This document shows, piece by piece, positions 33,973 to 45,869 of a stretch of 64,000 bases of DNA. The notes beneath the pieces were generated by a model, which did no database searches, was not told the origin of the DNA, and was given only the letters and a program-made list of their open reading frames with translations. Numbering within the stretch: the first letter of the stretch is position 1; the number at the start of each line of letters is the position of its first letter. The DNA comes from Hydra vulgaris (Eukaryota; Cnidaria; Hydrozoa; Anthoathecata; Hydridae), in assembly GCF_038396675.1 (NCBI RefSeq), contig NC_088930.1:31906501-31970500 (forward strand). Direction: 5' to 3'. Made by a program: the position numbers and the translations under genes.

Positions 33973-36645
33973 ATGAGCAAAATCATTATTCTGATTGTGA
34001 TGTTAACTTTTGAAATTTGGAATTCATTAAAAGAAGAGAAACTGGTGCATAAGGATCTTGAATCAAGAGTCATGTATTTAATCAATTTACTTAATGAAAA
34101 GGCAATGAAGTTTAAGAGCAAGCAGTTATCATTTTGGGCCAATACTCGAAAACTGTCTGCCCCCACGTATACTCCACTTGAATTTGACAAGAACTCCTCA
34201 CAGTTTGTTGAGCCCACCAATGAGCGATCTGTTATTGATGATCAAACTCAAAGTTAATGCACTTTGTTAAGTGCATTAACTTTGAGTTTGTTGACCACAA
34301 AAAATCAAAAAAATGCAAGAACTGTGACTCAAGATTGACTCAGTTCTAAGATTGCAGCTTTAAATTGTGAAGTTGCTGGAATAAAGACTAGAAAGAGAAG
34401 TGGATTCATTGCTGAAGCTGAAGAGGATGGTTTGAAAAAGAAAAAGAAGAAACTAGTTCATCTAAGTAGAGAAATGGCCAAAAAAAAGTATGATCAAGCT
34501 CAACAGAAGAAAACTAGAGAACTGAAAAAAGCTAGAATCTTCTTGGAGCATCCAGAAATCAAACAAAAACTAAAAATCAGAAAGAAACCTGGTCGACCGT
34601 CATTAGAAGTAGATGAACTCTTCTTTTGAAGGCGATTATGGATATTGCTCTCCATGGTTCGTCCGCTGATGAAAGACGTCGGTCAGAGGTTCTTCGGGTA
34701 ATGATAGCTTAGCTATGTTTGTTAATATTGTATTTGTTAGATTTTTACTCTTAATTAGTACTTGCACTATTGTAATATTGAAATGTTAACAACTAATTTC
34801 AAGATTTGATTTGAATATAATTTACGAAATAAATCTCGTTTTTTGTAAAAAAGTTAATTATATCCAAATATATTTCTTTATTATTTAGAGCATTAAAACT
34901 CTCGACGAGTATAGAGGGCGCTGTTGCTGATTTGCAATCAGCAACAGCGCCCTCTATACTCGTCTACTTCCGAGAAGTTACGGAACATTAGAAGGCAAAA
35001 GACACGTCAAAACAGTCCCTGTTAGATTGATCAGTCCTCAGAATGAATCTCATTTAAAACATGTTGACGGACTCTTTTGCAGTTCGACTATAACATATGT
35101 GGAAGAAGTTTGTTCTATTTTAGGGCCAGATGTAGTGTGTTTCATTAGCCAAGACAACAAGGCTAGAGTGCCAATTGGAATCACAGCAGCCAAAAAACAG
35201 GCGCCGTTGTTGATGCATTTGGAGTACCGGGTAACTCTCCCCGACCACGACTGGGTCGTGGCTGCTAAACACAAGCTTAAACCATCTGTATATGCTGGAA
35301 TTACGATCAAAAAAGATTGTATCGGAAAAACAGATGCTGTTACTTATTCTGGACCTACCTACCTTGCTGTTCAATCAGGAAAACACGCATCCTTGGCCGC
35401 CTTCGCTCATGAATTAGACTTTCAGCGGCTCTTGGATATCAAAGAATTCTACTCTATAACCAGAGATCATCAAACTAATATGGTTAAACCTATCGTTGTG
35501 TTTAGCGTCAATGGAGGACCCGAAGAAAATCCCAGATACCAGAAAGTAATTGAAATGGGGATTCACCATTTCTTGAAGAATAACCTTGACGCTCTTTTCA
35601 TCATGACGAACGCTCCAGGCCAGTGCATTCAACAGAGCTGAGCGACGAATGGCACCTCCAAGTAAAGAATTATCTGGGGTGATTCTTCTGCACGAACATT
35701 ACAGAACTCATCTTGATTCTCAAGGTAATTACGTTGACAAAAGTTAATTTGTAAAAATAATAATATAATTTTTAACCTATAATAACCAACATACCTTTTT
35801 AAATCAGGCAGGACAATAGATGAAAATTTAGAAAAACAGAACTTTGGTTTTGCTGGACAGGGTTTGGCTAATATTTGGTCTGATCTACTACTTAACGGTT
35901 ATCCAACCATTGCAGAGTATTTTGATCCAGACAACTCAGAGCTAGAGTCAAGGAGCCTTTTATTACAAGATCAACGTTGGATTGCCAATCATCTTCGTAC
36001 AAGTCAATATTTTACTCAAACTGTGAAATGTGAAAATCGTTCTTGTTGTCGGACTATTAGAAGCTCTTACTTTACTCTAATTAGAGCAAGGCTTCTTCCT
36101 CCACCTGTCCCTGTCGACCAAGCGAGAGACGGGCTCAGAGCAGTAGATGTCTCAGAAGGAGCAAAAGAATTGTTTCCATCATCCGTCTTTATGCTCATCG
36201 TATCAAACATTGAAAATATTCTTCCTCGTACTGCCAAAGGATTTCCAATTTTGCCGTATGATGCGTTTTGTCCATCAATTCAGTCTAGCCTAGCTGATAG
36301 AATCTGTAAAAAGTGCAATATCTACTTTGCCTCTCAAACTATGTTGAAAAAGCACGCTTCAATTCTTCTGCTATAGCACTCCCTCTAATCAAAAGGGTCT
36401 AACCTGTTCGTATCGCTGTCAAGCGTCAGACAGATTTTTTGGCAGTCATCACCTTGCAGAAGAGTTCGGAAACTGCTGAATGGTTAGATGAAAATGAAGT
36501 TGACGCAACGAATTTGATTGTACCTCAAGAATACGATATCCTTTTAGAGTGCGGAGAGCATTCACTACCCATTGTTTCAATCGATGATCACTTCAACTGG
36601 AGTTATAATAAACCTTGCTTGAGTTACAACAGATTGATGGTTTGA
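33973..36645 (+). pseudogene. Unnamed transposon-type gene with retained introns
   Basis: Pieces in order: EEKLVHKDLESRVMYLINLL; a basic KKK-rich region with GRPSLEVDEL; then, one frame over, KAIMDIALHGSSADERRRSE with a donor GTAATG at about 34,699; after an acceptor at 34,888, IKTLDE. A hairpin interrupts here, then RLLPRSYGTLEGKRHV, CFISQDNKARVPIG, LPDHDWVVAAKHKL, VFSVNGGPEENPRYQK and FIMTNAPGQ. An 83-bp intron (35,725-35,807, GT-AG) lies between HLDSQ and RTIDENLEKQNF. The end has CENRSCCRTIRSSYF, a CKKCNIYF finger and IVSIDDHFNW. I recognise the family as a repeated uncharacterised protein of arthropods and cnidarians; its function is unknown to me. Several single-base frameshifts make this copy dead. 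Confidence 0.65.
34904..34964. repeat. Perfect 29-bp inverted repeat inside a coding region
   Basis: Arms 34,904-34,932 and 34,936-34,964 are exact inverses around a 3-nt loop. The right arm encodes NSALYTR in frame with the gene; the left arm is its antisense copy and introduces a stop. Confidence 0.92.
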
Positions 36646-36649
36646 AATT

Positions 36650-37830
36650 TGCAATGAAATTTAAAAAATACCTATAGAATTTTAATAGACACATTATAAG
36701 TTTGAAATTAGCAGGCTTAATTCTTAGTATCCCTGTTGCTGAGGAAATTGAACTTTTGATGGCATCTCAACATTTATCGTTCTTGGAAGCAAACAATTCA
36801 ATCCGTTTCATTCGAGTTATTGAATATAATTTGAAATTCCGAATTCAAGAAATATAAATGGTATAAAAAGCATACAAAAGTAAAACTCTTTTATCCTAAC
36901 GATCAGTTTTTAGTAGGAAGATATTTTAAATAACAAAGTTACATATCTGTGTAAGTTATCTAATGCAAATAACATTTCATTGTTTTACATTAAAGATACT
37001 GGTTTGTTTTAGTAATATTGTTTCTTTTGTTGTGTCAATTTAGAAATTGTTTAACTTTTTTATTAGTAAAAAACTTTAAAAATCCTATAAAAAAAACCTA
37101 TGCTCAAAATCTAAAACAAAAGACGATCCATTGTGCTAACAAATTACTTAACTAAAGTAAGTAATTAAAGGACTTGATAGACACGACATAGATTTGAGGA
37201 ATATAAATAAAGTTTTTTATTATAGACGGCTTGTTAAAAATATGTGTGAATATTACTTCAGAAATGGAAATGTTCAAATAAGCCTAGCAATTTGTCAAAT
37301 TGTCAATATTTTATTGCAATACTTTTTGTTTTTATTACTTATGACCTAAATCTAATTTACCTAAAATTAATTACCGCTATATTAGTATTTAATAGTTATT
37401 TAAAATTGGACGGTTGAAAATCTGATAAAAATTTATTCCACAATCCAGTTATCTGTGTGTATCTAAGAAAAGTATGTGGTTGTTAAGCAACATAGGTATC
37501 CATAGCAATTAATTAAAAAAATAACTTTAATTAGGAAGTTTGGTCTCGTTAAACTTTTGGCGCTGAAAAAAAAACTTTTTTATCTTCGTTTTTTCTTGCC
37601 TAAAAAGTTGCGTTAACAATAAAATTTTATTAGAAATTAAACCGTAAATCCAAATTATTTGAACAATACATAAATAAATTTTTTTCCAGGTTAACGAACA
37701 TATACTATTAAATAGTCAACTAACTATAGAATGTGCTTTAAAATTGTTTACCATAAACTAAATTTTTAAACGTTTTTATTTATAATAAGTAAGGCGTAGC
37801 AAAATAATAAGCGTAACAAAACTTTGAGGA
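36650..37830. other. No gene seen; dispersed repeat copy 2 at 37,395-37,545
   Basis: AT-rich. The block at 37,395-37,545 shares GACGGTTGAAAATC, GTGTGTATCTAAGAAAAG and GGTATCCATAGCAATTAA with 11,043-11,330. Confidence 0.5.
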
Positions 37831-37831
37831 G

Positions 37832-38017
37832 AATTATTAAATTAAATCAACCTTTATTATTAAATTATCAAGTGAAAAACGTGGAAATAAAAAGTTATTA
37901 AATTAAATTAACCTTTATTATTAAATTATCAAGTGAAAAACGTGGAAATAAAAAATTATTAAATTAAATTAACCTTTATTATTAAATTATCAAGTGAAAA
38001 ACGTGGAAATAAAAAAG
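37832..38017. repeat. Tandem repeat, three 61-bp units
   Basis: Units start near 37,832, 37,895 and 37,956 and each contains ATCAAGTGAAAAACGTGG; almost no divergence, so recent. Confidence 0.95.
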
Positions 38018-38263
38018 GACGAAAGCTTCGAAATACATAAAAAATAAATATAAATATAAAATTAATCTTTACATAAATAAGACAAAATTTAGTCAACGAT
38101 TTATTAATAATTTCAGTATTATTATAGATTCAAAAGAAAATTTAACCGCTTATAGTCTTCTGTTTCGACTAATTTATTATTTTCAGCACCTATGATAATA
38201 AAAACTTTTCAAAAACAATGAATAAAAAACTCGTTAAATTTATCTATATGTTGCGAATTATTT

Positions 38264-38545
38264 CCAGGAAAAAAAGTTCTATAGAATTTCTATAAACTTT
38301 TGAAACATATAGTCTATAAAAATTCTATAGAATTCTATACAATTTCTATAGAATATCTATTAATTTTTATAGAAATTGCTTTAAAACTTTATTTTTTATA
38401 AAATAAAAAGTAGAAATAAAAGCTCTATTGGAATTTCTATAGAAATTAACAGAGGTTCTATAGAAATTTTATTGAATTCTATAGAATTTCTATAGACCAT
38501 ATGTTCCAAAAGTTTATAAAAATTCTATAAAACTTTTTTTCCTGG
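38264..38545. mobile_element. Foldback MITE built from TTCTATAGAA palindromes
   Basis: Ends CCAGGAAAAAAAGTT and AACTTTTTTTCCTGG are inverse. The arms are about 80 bp long and full of TTCTATAGAA (six or more copies). 282 bp, no frame. Confidence 0.8.
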
Positions 38546-38636
38546 GTTCGATCTCAAAAATTTCAATTCTCAAAATTCATTTAAAACTTCGCTGACTTTA
38601 TATCGGTAAATTTATTAAAAAAAACTTTTTATTTTT

Positions 38637-38688
38637 CGAATTGCAATTCAAACTTCAGAGTATACTCTGAAGTTTGAATTGCAGTTCG
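38637..38688. repeat. Zero-loop palindrome
   Basis: 26-bp arms meeting at GAGTA/TACTC with one mismatch. Confidence 0.88.
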
Positions 38689-38844
38689 ATAATAAGAATA
38701 TTTTTTTATATATTTTTCTTATTTTAATTTGAGCCTAAAGTTAATATAAGAGTAACCTAATGTTAAAAAAATTAGAAGATAGTGGGCAGCTTTGATTTTT
38801 AGTATAATTTTAAAAAATTTGACAGCCCTTCTCCACCAGTTCAC

Positions 38845-39151
<307 letters not shown>

Positions 39152-39154
39152 ACC

Positions 39155-39344
39155 CTCAGAATTAGAAAAACTAAGAGCGGCAATAAATTGCCGACCTTAA
39201 ACTGTTGTAGGTCGGAACAACATTTTTTACAAATGTTTTACCATAAAAAATAGAAACGAGGTCAGCAAAAAATTTCCTACCTCAGACACTTCAGAAAAAA
39301 AGGTCGGCATTGCCGAATGGTGATTCTAATTCCGGCAGTTCATG
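39155..39344. mobile_element. Small TIR element beside the microsatellite
   Basis: Inverted words at the ends: CAGAATTAG with CTAATTCCGG, and GGCAATAAATTGCCGACC with GGTCGGCATTGCC. About 190 bp. Confidence 0.5.
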
Positions 39345-39487
39345 TAAAAGTAATAGTAACTCAGCCTAAGGTTAGCCCTCCGTTTCTGGATTCTTTCCTT
39401 TGCTTGATAGGCAGTTCATATAAAAGTAATAGTAACATAGCCTAAAGTTAGCCCTCCATTTCTAGATTCCTTTCTTTGCTTGATCTT
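39335..39487. repeat. Tandem duplication, 76-bp unit
   Basis: GCAGTTCAT(G/A)TAAAAGTAAT begins both units at 39,335 and 39,411; both end in TTTGCTTGAT. Confidence 0.9.
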
Positions 39488-39654
39488 TAAATTAAACAAT
39501 ATTGGTACATATAAATATATCAGATATGATTCATACCACTTATAAAGATAAAAAAAACTGTACTCAAACGCAGTAAAAGCAAATAACATAATAATAAAAG
39601 AAATAAGATAAATTTATAATATAACATAATTATAAATTTATATTAAATAAAATT

Positions 39655-39920
39655 ACCTCACAATTCTAGCTACGGAGAATAAGATCACCTTTTTCAAAAG
39701 CAATTAATAAAGTAAATGACCATACTTCATCAGGTTCGTTATCGTACTTAACAAGGTATGTAGTTTTTCTATCCTTTAATTGATTAATTTATACCACTTG
39801 CGTACGTTCCCAAGATACTTCAAGAGAACACACTGGCCCTCAACCAGTTTGACCATTTTTTCCTAAAAACGTCATTGTCCAGTTTAAATCACTTAAAGCA
39901 TTTGTGTATATTTCTGGTTT
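39655..39920 (-). pseudogene. Tudor-like decayed coding fragment
   Basis: On the minus strand a frame reads TTYLVKYDNEPDEVWSFTLL then FEKGDLIL, preceded by CSLEVSWERTQVV with stops at two positions. The Y-x-VKYD-x-E ... GDL pattern resembles Tudor/Spindlin-type modules that end some transposon proteins, including the one at 29.4 kb. It is short and broken; family assignment is inference. Confidence 0.35.
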
Positions 39921-40998
39921 TTAATTAAAAAAATTTTGTGTTACTAAATAGCTAAAGCTCTATTATACTTAACTAATAAAGTTTTAAGCTTTTATCAAGT
40001 AATAATAAACGGAAATGACAACAAATGTGAGAAGTAGTAACTATGATATTATTTATACATAAAAGTATAAAGTCTTTATCTTTGACAACTTCTTTATTTT
40101 TTGAAAAATTTTGAATTAAATCTTTAAAAATAAGTATTGAGTGTTATAGGGGAGAACGGGGTGAGATGGGACATAGGGTAAGATGGGACTTGGCAATATC
40201 TCAGTGAAAAATATAATAAAGCAAAAGTTTTTTATATATGTTATAAGTTTGCAATAGCTTTTTCATATTATTGTGTTTTTTAAGTTTCAGAAGTTTTTTT
40301 TTTCGGATTATTTGCGAATATGTAAAAATCTAACAATTTTCCTGGATTTTGAAGACATCATTAATATTAAATATTTATGTGTTGTTTGCATATATTTTTA
40401 TGTTTATGGTTTTTAATTATTCACTATTGTTTTATTTAACTACTGAAGAAATATGATTAGCATATAGCTACGAGAACTATTTAAAATAAAGGTTTTCTCA
40501 CACCTACAAGTGATGAGGTGACTTGGGACAGGAGAATTGGGGTGAAATGGGACACTGTTCAATTTTATCATTTTTTAAATTTACTTTACTTTAACTTTAA
40601 TAATAAATATTTTGTAAAAAACCAAGTGAACAGAAAATTATGTTTATGTTTATGATAAGATTTCAATGTTTACTTTATAGTAAAGTGTTTTTTATCATAG
40701 AAAATAATAATTATTATATTGGATTTCTTTGTTACTTTGTCCTGAAGACATCTTTCACAGTAAGTATTGTTTTAATGCCAATCATTTTTGTATTTTAAGT
40801 TCAGTTTAAATAAAGTTCTTCACTATTAGCATTATTAAATTTAATCACATTATAAGTTTTATAAGGTTGTGATACTATTTTATTTTCATTAAAATAAATT
40901 TAAAATTTATAGCCTAATCTGGATTTTGGTTAATGCAATTAAAAAGAGCATAAATTTTTTTAATAATGGAGTGAGTAATATGAGTAATAATTTTTCAG

Positions 40999-42642
40999 AT
41001 GCCAAGAAAGTGCAAACGAGTGACAAGTCGGTTAAAGCCTGATGCTCGTACAATAAAAGCTGCTGTGATGGCTGTCGAATCTGGCAGTTTATCACTACGA
41101 GCAGCTGCACAAGAGTATACAATTTCAAAATCAAGTTTACAGCGGAAAATAAAGGTTAATAAAGAAACTTCTTACAGTAACTTATGCTTTGATGAACAAC
41201 ATAAATATTTTTTTAATAAGGCACAAGAAGATGAACTTTCAATATATCTTCGTCAAGCATCTAATATGCATTATGGACTTGATGTTAGAGAAACAAAGCA
41301 ACTTGCATATCAACATGCAATTAAAAATGACATTAAAATACCAGAAAACTGGAAAAAGAGTGAAACAGCTGGAACTGAATGGTTTTATTTATTCTTAAAT
41401 TGTACAAAATTATCCATTCGTACGCCAGAAGCTACCAGCCTCAGTTGAACAACTAGTTTTAATCGCACAAATGTAGATACTTTCTTCAAAAACCTTAACA
41501 GTGTGCAGAAGCGCTATAACTTTTCTGCTGATTGCATATACAATATTGATGAAACAGGTCTGACAACTGTTCATAAGCCAATGAAAGTGATTCCTGGTAA
41601 AGGAGTACAAAAGGTACAAAAAGGAGTACAGGTACAAAAGGTGATGCTAACCCTAGTGGATGGATAAATACGGAAATTTTTTTGAAATAGTTTGATCATT
41701 TTGTGGAGTATGGACATCCTAGCAAGGATCATCCATTACTTTTAATAATGGACAACCACAAAACTCATATATCGATTGAACTGATAAATAAAGCTAAGGA
41801 AAGCAATGTTGTGCTCTTGACATTGCCACCCTATTGCAGCCACAAACTCGAACCACTTGACAGATCAGTATTTGGGCCATTAAAGAAAATTTTACAATTT
41901 AGCATGTGATTCATGGTTAAAGACACATCCATATAGTCCTATGACGATATATGACATTTCTGAAAATTTAGGAATAGCTTATACGAGAGTCTTTACTTCC
42001 CAAAACATTCAAAATGGATTTAAAGCAGCTGGTATTTTCCCATACGATCCATATGTTTTCAGTGATGTCGACTTTTTATGTTCTTATGTATCTGATCGAC
42101 CAATTCCAGAAAATGACAATTCCGACAAACAAACAATCCCCACATCACTGTGTATTGTATCTGAAGTTATTAATGAAAAGAAACAGCAAATCAGCATTTT
42201 TTTTTTGTAGAGATTTTAGGTGCTCCCAGAAGTCCTTACGGTCTTATCACAGAGCACCGCGGGAGAGCATTTAACAGGAAGTTCACGCCTCCTTCCGTAC
42301 CATTGTCGCTTGTTGGGCTAGAGCTGGTGTCGAACCGAGGACCTCTGGGTTCTGAGCCAGAACTCTAACCACTGCGCCACGGCTGCTCTTTTGCCTACCA
42401 TTGGACAGCAGGAGATATAAGGCCATTTCCAAAAGCGGGTGAAAGGGTAGCAAAGAGAAAAAGTGCAAAAAGAAATTGTTCTAGGTCTCTGGTATTGACT
42501 GACACGCCAACAAGAAATGAACTAGTTGAAAGTTTATCAGAATGTAAAAGAAAAAAAGAAGATAAAAATAAGAAAAAGAAAAAAGTTACCCTTTCAGACA
42601 TCAACGTAATTTTGACTCAATTTATACATCAAGCAACCTGTT
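40999..42642 (+). pseudogene. pogo-type transposase (HTH plus DDE_1), inactivated
   Basis: Start MPRKCKRVTSRLKPDARTIK, followed by a psq-type helix-turn-helix (SLSLRAAAQEYTISKSSLQR) and a second DNA-binding part (GTEWFYLFLNC, RTPEATSLS). Catalytic motifs are YNIDETGLTT, LLIMDNHKTHIS and PYCSHKLEPLDRSVFGPLK, a DDD-type DDE_1 domain. Stops occur at 41,446-41,448 and later. Between PGKGVQK and GDANPSGW local duplication and deletion remove part of the core. After the SINE the tail resumes with RPFPKAGERVAKRK and LTDTPTRNELVE. Confidence 0.9.
42197..42388 (-). mobile_element. tRNA-derived SINE, copy 2, inside the pogo transposase
   Basis: Minus-strand head GTGGCGCAGTGGTTAGAG and box B GGTTCGACACC, body GGTGCTCTGTGATAAGACC, and an A tail (T run at 42,197-42,206). 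The body matches the copy at 19.6 kb; the pogo coding frame continues on both sides. Confidence 0.88.
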
Positions 42643-43026
42643 GAACAAAGTTACAAATGCATTAAGAATGGTATTTTATTTTTGTTAAACATAAATAAAT
42701 TTTATGTATTGTTATGTTTTATAAGGAGTAGAATAAACAATTAAATAATGCTTAAAATTATTTTTCTATTTTTGTCCCATTTCACCCCAACCATTGTCCT
42801 ATTTCACCCCAACATAGGATGACATGGGACAAACAGTGTCACTTTAAAAAACCAAGCCCTTGAACTTAAATTGATGGTTAAATAATGGGTTTTGCAATAA
42901 ATTAACATGACAATTTATTGGACTATAGTTTTAAACCGATTTGCATCGTTTTTGTGGAAAATTTAAGGCGCAGCACGCAAGCAAATTTTTTTGTCCCATC
43001 TCACCCCGTTCTCCCCTACTTTTGAT

Positions 43027-45575
43027 ATGCCCGACAAATCAGCAAATCATGATGAATCTAGAGTAAAAGTGTGTGCACCATGTGGAAAAAAAATAATTTC
43101 AAAAAATAAATCTCAGCAGTTTGCAATCACAGAAAAGATAGCTGAACAAATTAAAATGTATATAAATTCAGATTTTAACCTAGTAAACAGCAAATATCCT
43201 CTTAGTATATGTGGTACCTGCAGAATAACACTAAATGAGCAAGACAAAGATATTAAAAATAGAAAACTGCCTAAAATGCCAAACTATGAAGACAAATTAT
43301 TGATAAAAAAAACTAGAACTAGAGGAGATAGACAGTGCAATTGCTATACATGCATCACAGCAATGTATATTGGTAATCAACCCGTCGTTAAAGGAAGAGG
43401 CTTTAAAAGAAGATTGACTTCTAACATTACTGAAGACAGTGGCTTACTGGCAGCTGCCGGAATTAGGAAGATTTCTTTAAAATCTTTTTCAGGTTAATAT
43501 TATAAGTTTTTACATTTATATATACATACAATAATAAACAAAAAGAGTGATACTTTTATTTAAATTTTATAGGTAATAAAGGTTCAAATTCAATAATAAT
43601 TTGTTTGTATTGCAAATCAGAAATTGGAAAGGGACTGTCCCAATATTGCAAGCAAACTAAATCAGCAGAAAACATTGAATTTTTTTTAAACAAATCTTAC
43701 TAGAAAAAGAAAAAGATCAGTTATTAAATTCATTACTTAAAACTAAGGCAGATAATCAAATAGATTCAAGTAAAAAAATATCCGCTTAGAGCTTCATTCA
43801 AAATGACGATATAAATCACAAATCGTTTTAAAAACTGATATAGCCAAAAAAGTCAACTTTTCAAACAAATACTTGAGTAACTTTCAGGTAAATACTGGAG
43901 TATCTTCAAATTTGATGGAGAAATTTACTAGTTTTATTAGATCCAATATAAGTAAAAAGACCTGATGCCTGTTCCTGCTTATCACAGAGAACAGGCATCA
44001 GAAAAATCTAAATCTTTGAAAAATTTATATCAGATTACACAAGATATGTTTGATGTAGAGGGTAAATCTAAAGAAAAAGCAAAGAGAAAAATTGTTGGGC
44101 AGATTCACAAGATATTGTGGATGCCGTGATGATAGTTAGAGAGATTAATGAAAAAGTATACATTAAGGTATCACCAGGATTTTCTAAAAATTAGTGCAAT
44201 AATTTTACCAGAAAGTTATCACCTAGAGCTAAATCGTGAATTAACCGAGGATGAAACTGAAGAGTTAAAAAACTTGGAGGAACTAAGCTTTCCTATAAAA
44301 AAAAGAGATCCTTGTATTCTGAAGGTGGTGAGCTAGCAAAAAAGGAAAGTTAAAAGGTGTGCACAGATTAATAATGCTTTGTATAGTACCTCAAATCAAA
44401 GAATCTTATGAAAATATGAAACTGTTCAATCTAATTAAGTTAGATAGGATTCCTTTTGTTTTTGCAGCTAATTTTAAATTAATTTTTTCTTGGTAATGGT
44501 CTGCAGAAAGCCACTTCAAAAAATCCTTGTCCATATTGCTATGTTAAATAACGGTCACTCCGAGGATTAATTACCCAGGAAGAAAAAAATATATGCGATC
44601 AAAACTGCAATTTAGATATTTCTTTGAAATCTTTGAACAATAGATGTGCAGGTTTGCGAATATATCGTGATCTGAGAAAATGCTACGACAAGTAAAATTT
44701 TACAACATTATGTTTTAAATAATTTTCTTTAATCAATGTATTTTCACCTGTTTAATAATAAACATTGAATATATGTTTAATATGTATTTTATTAGGTTTC
44801 AGCTATTAGGAGGAATAAAAAAAAAAGATACCCCAAACACTATGAGCACAGTGAACCTTCTACTTTTTAACAATCCAGATTCTATGTTAGTTATAGCTAA
44901 ATGCCCTCTCTTCCTGAATTACATTTACTACAAGGGTTCGTCAATCATGTTTTTTGGAACGATTTTGTCGCTTTTAGGCAGAGAAAAACCCATGCTATGG
45001 CCCTTAAAGTTAAAATTGATTTCAAAAAATTACCAGGTGAGAATTTGATAAAAAAATTTAGAGATTAAAATGAGTTAATTTGTATATTTTGTTTAGGGTG
45101 AGGTCTTTGAAGGCAATGCATGTCTCAAGCTTCTTCAACATGCAGATAAGCTTCTTGAAGCTGATGTCCTTGGTAAAGTTTGCCCATTACTGTTGTTACC
45201 TTTAGCTTAATTGCTAAAAGCAATGAACAATGTTGTCAAATGTTATTTTGAAACAATTTTTCTCATTACCTGCAAGGTTTTGCACAATTTATCTCATTAC
45301 CTGCAAGTTTTGAAAACAATGTTTCAGGCAACAGATTTGAAACTCTCAAAATGCATGTAAATCTTAAGCACATTGAACAATGTCTTTGTGAACTGAAATC
45401 AGATTATGGATTAGGACTTGTATCTGAACAAGCCGGAGAGTCTATCCATAGAGAACTTTTAAAGTATTGGACACAATATCAAATTAATATAATCACTGAT
45501 GTGTCATATGGGGAGCGATTGATGAAAGCTGTTGTGGAATTTAGTTCGAGATGTTTATAACACTTTTATTTTCTA
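43027..45575 (+). pseudogene. Unnamed transposon-type gene (second DLK/CPYC-type protein)
   Basis: ATG at 43,027, MPDKSANHDESRVKVCAPC, starts a 157-residue frame with cysteine pairs CAPC, CGTC and the cluster CNCYTC, then a possible splice at 43,490. A later exon has LYCKSEIGKG. After decay: VDAVMIVREINEKVYIKV, FAANFKLIF, then SKNPCPYCYVK, then LPELHLLQGFVNHVFWNDF, NYQGEVFEGNACLKLL, and a last frame CELKSDYGLGLVSEQAGES followed by YGERLMKAVVEFSS. I recognise it as a recurring uncharacterised cnidarian/arthropod family. The motif order (LK, C-x2-C, then E-x2-H-x-E) parallels the split gene at 1-5.5 kb. Many stops. The start codon lies just right of the pogo insertion. Confidence 0.62.
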
Positions 45576-45579
45576 TTTA

Positions 45580-45865
45580 TTTTATTTTTATTTGTTTGAA
45601 CCCCGTTTTTCTAGTTATAAAAATATCGTCAAAAACAATTTTTTTACTTCTTTTGATTCTAATTCACTTAGCAATTGCTCCGATTGGATTTATAGTATGC
45701 AAAAGTGTGGTTTTATTGCATATTGTAGATTTATGATAATTTTCAAAAGTTTTGCAGAAAGCTGAGTAATTAATAAATAATAGCAACTTTAGAACTTACA
45801 ATTTTCTCTATTACCATATGCCAGATGAAAAAATATATTTTGAACTAATGACTAAATTAAAAGTT
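45580..45865. other. Spacer between two convergent pseudogenes
   Basis: AT-rich, no supported feature. Confidence 0.5.
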
Positions 45866-45869
45866 AGTT

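Larger units (their letters stand above)
40149..43016 (+). mobile_element. pogo-like DNA transposon with mirrored subterminal boxes
   Basis: Inverted ends GGGGAGAACGGGGTGAGA and its exact inverse, flanked by TA (40,147-40,148 and 43,017-43,018) as expected for pogo/Tc1. Related boxes GGGGTGAAATGGGACA (about 40,538) and CCCATTTCACCCC (42,777 onward) sit further inside on each side. Encodes a decayed pogo transposase; a SINE has inserted near its 3' end. Total 2,868 bp. Confidence 0.9.
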
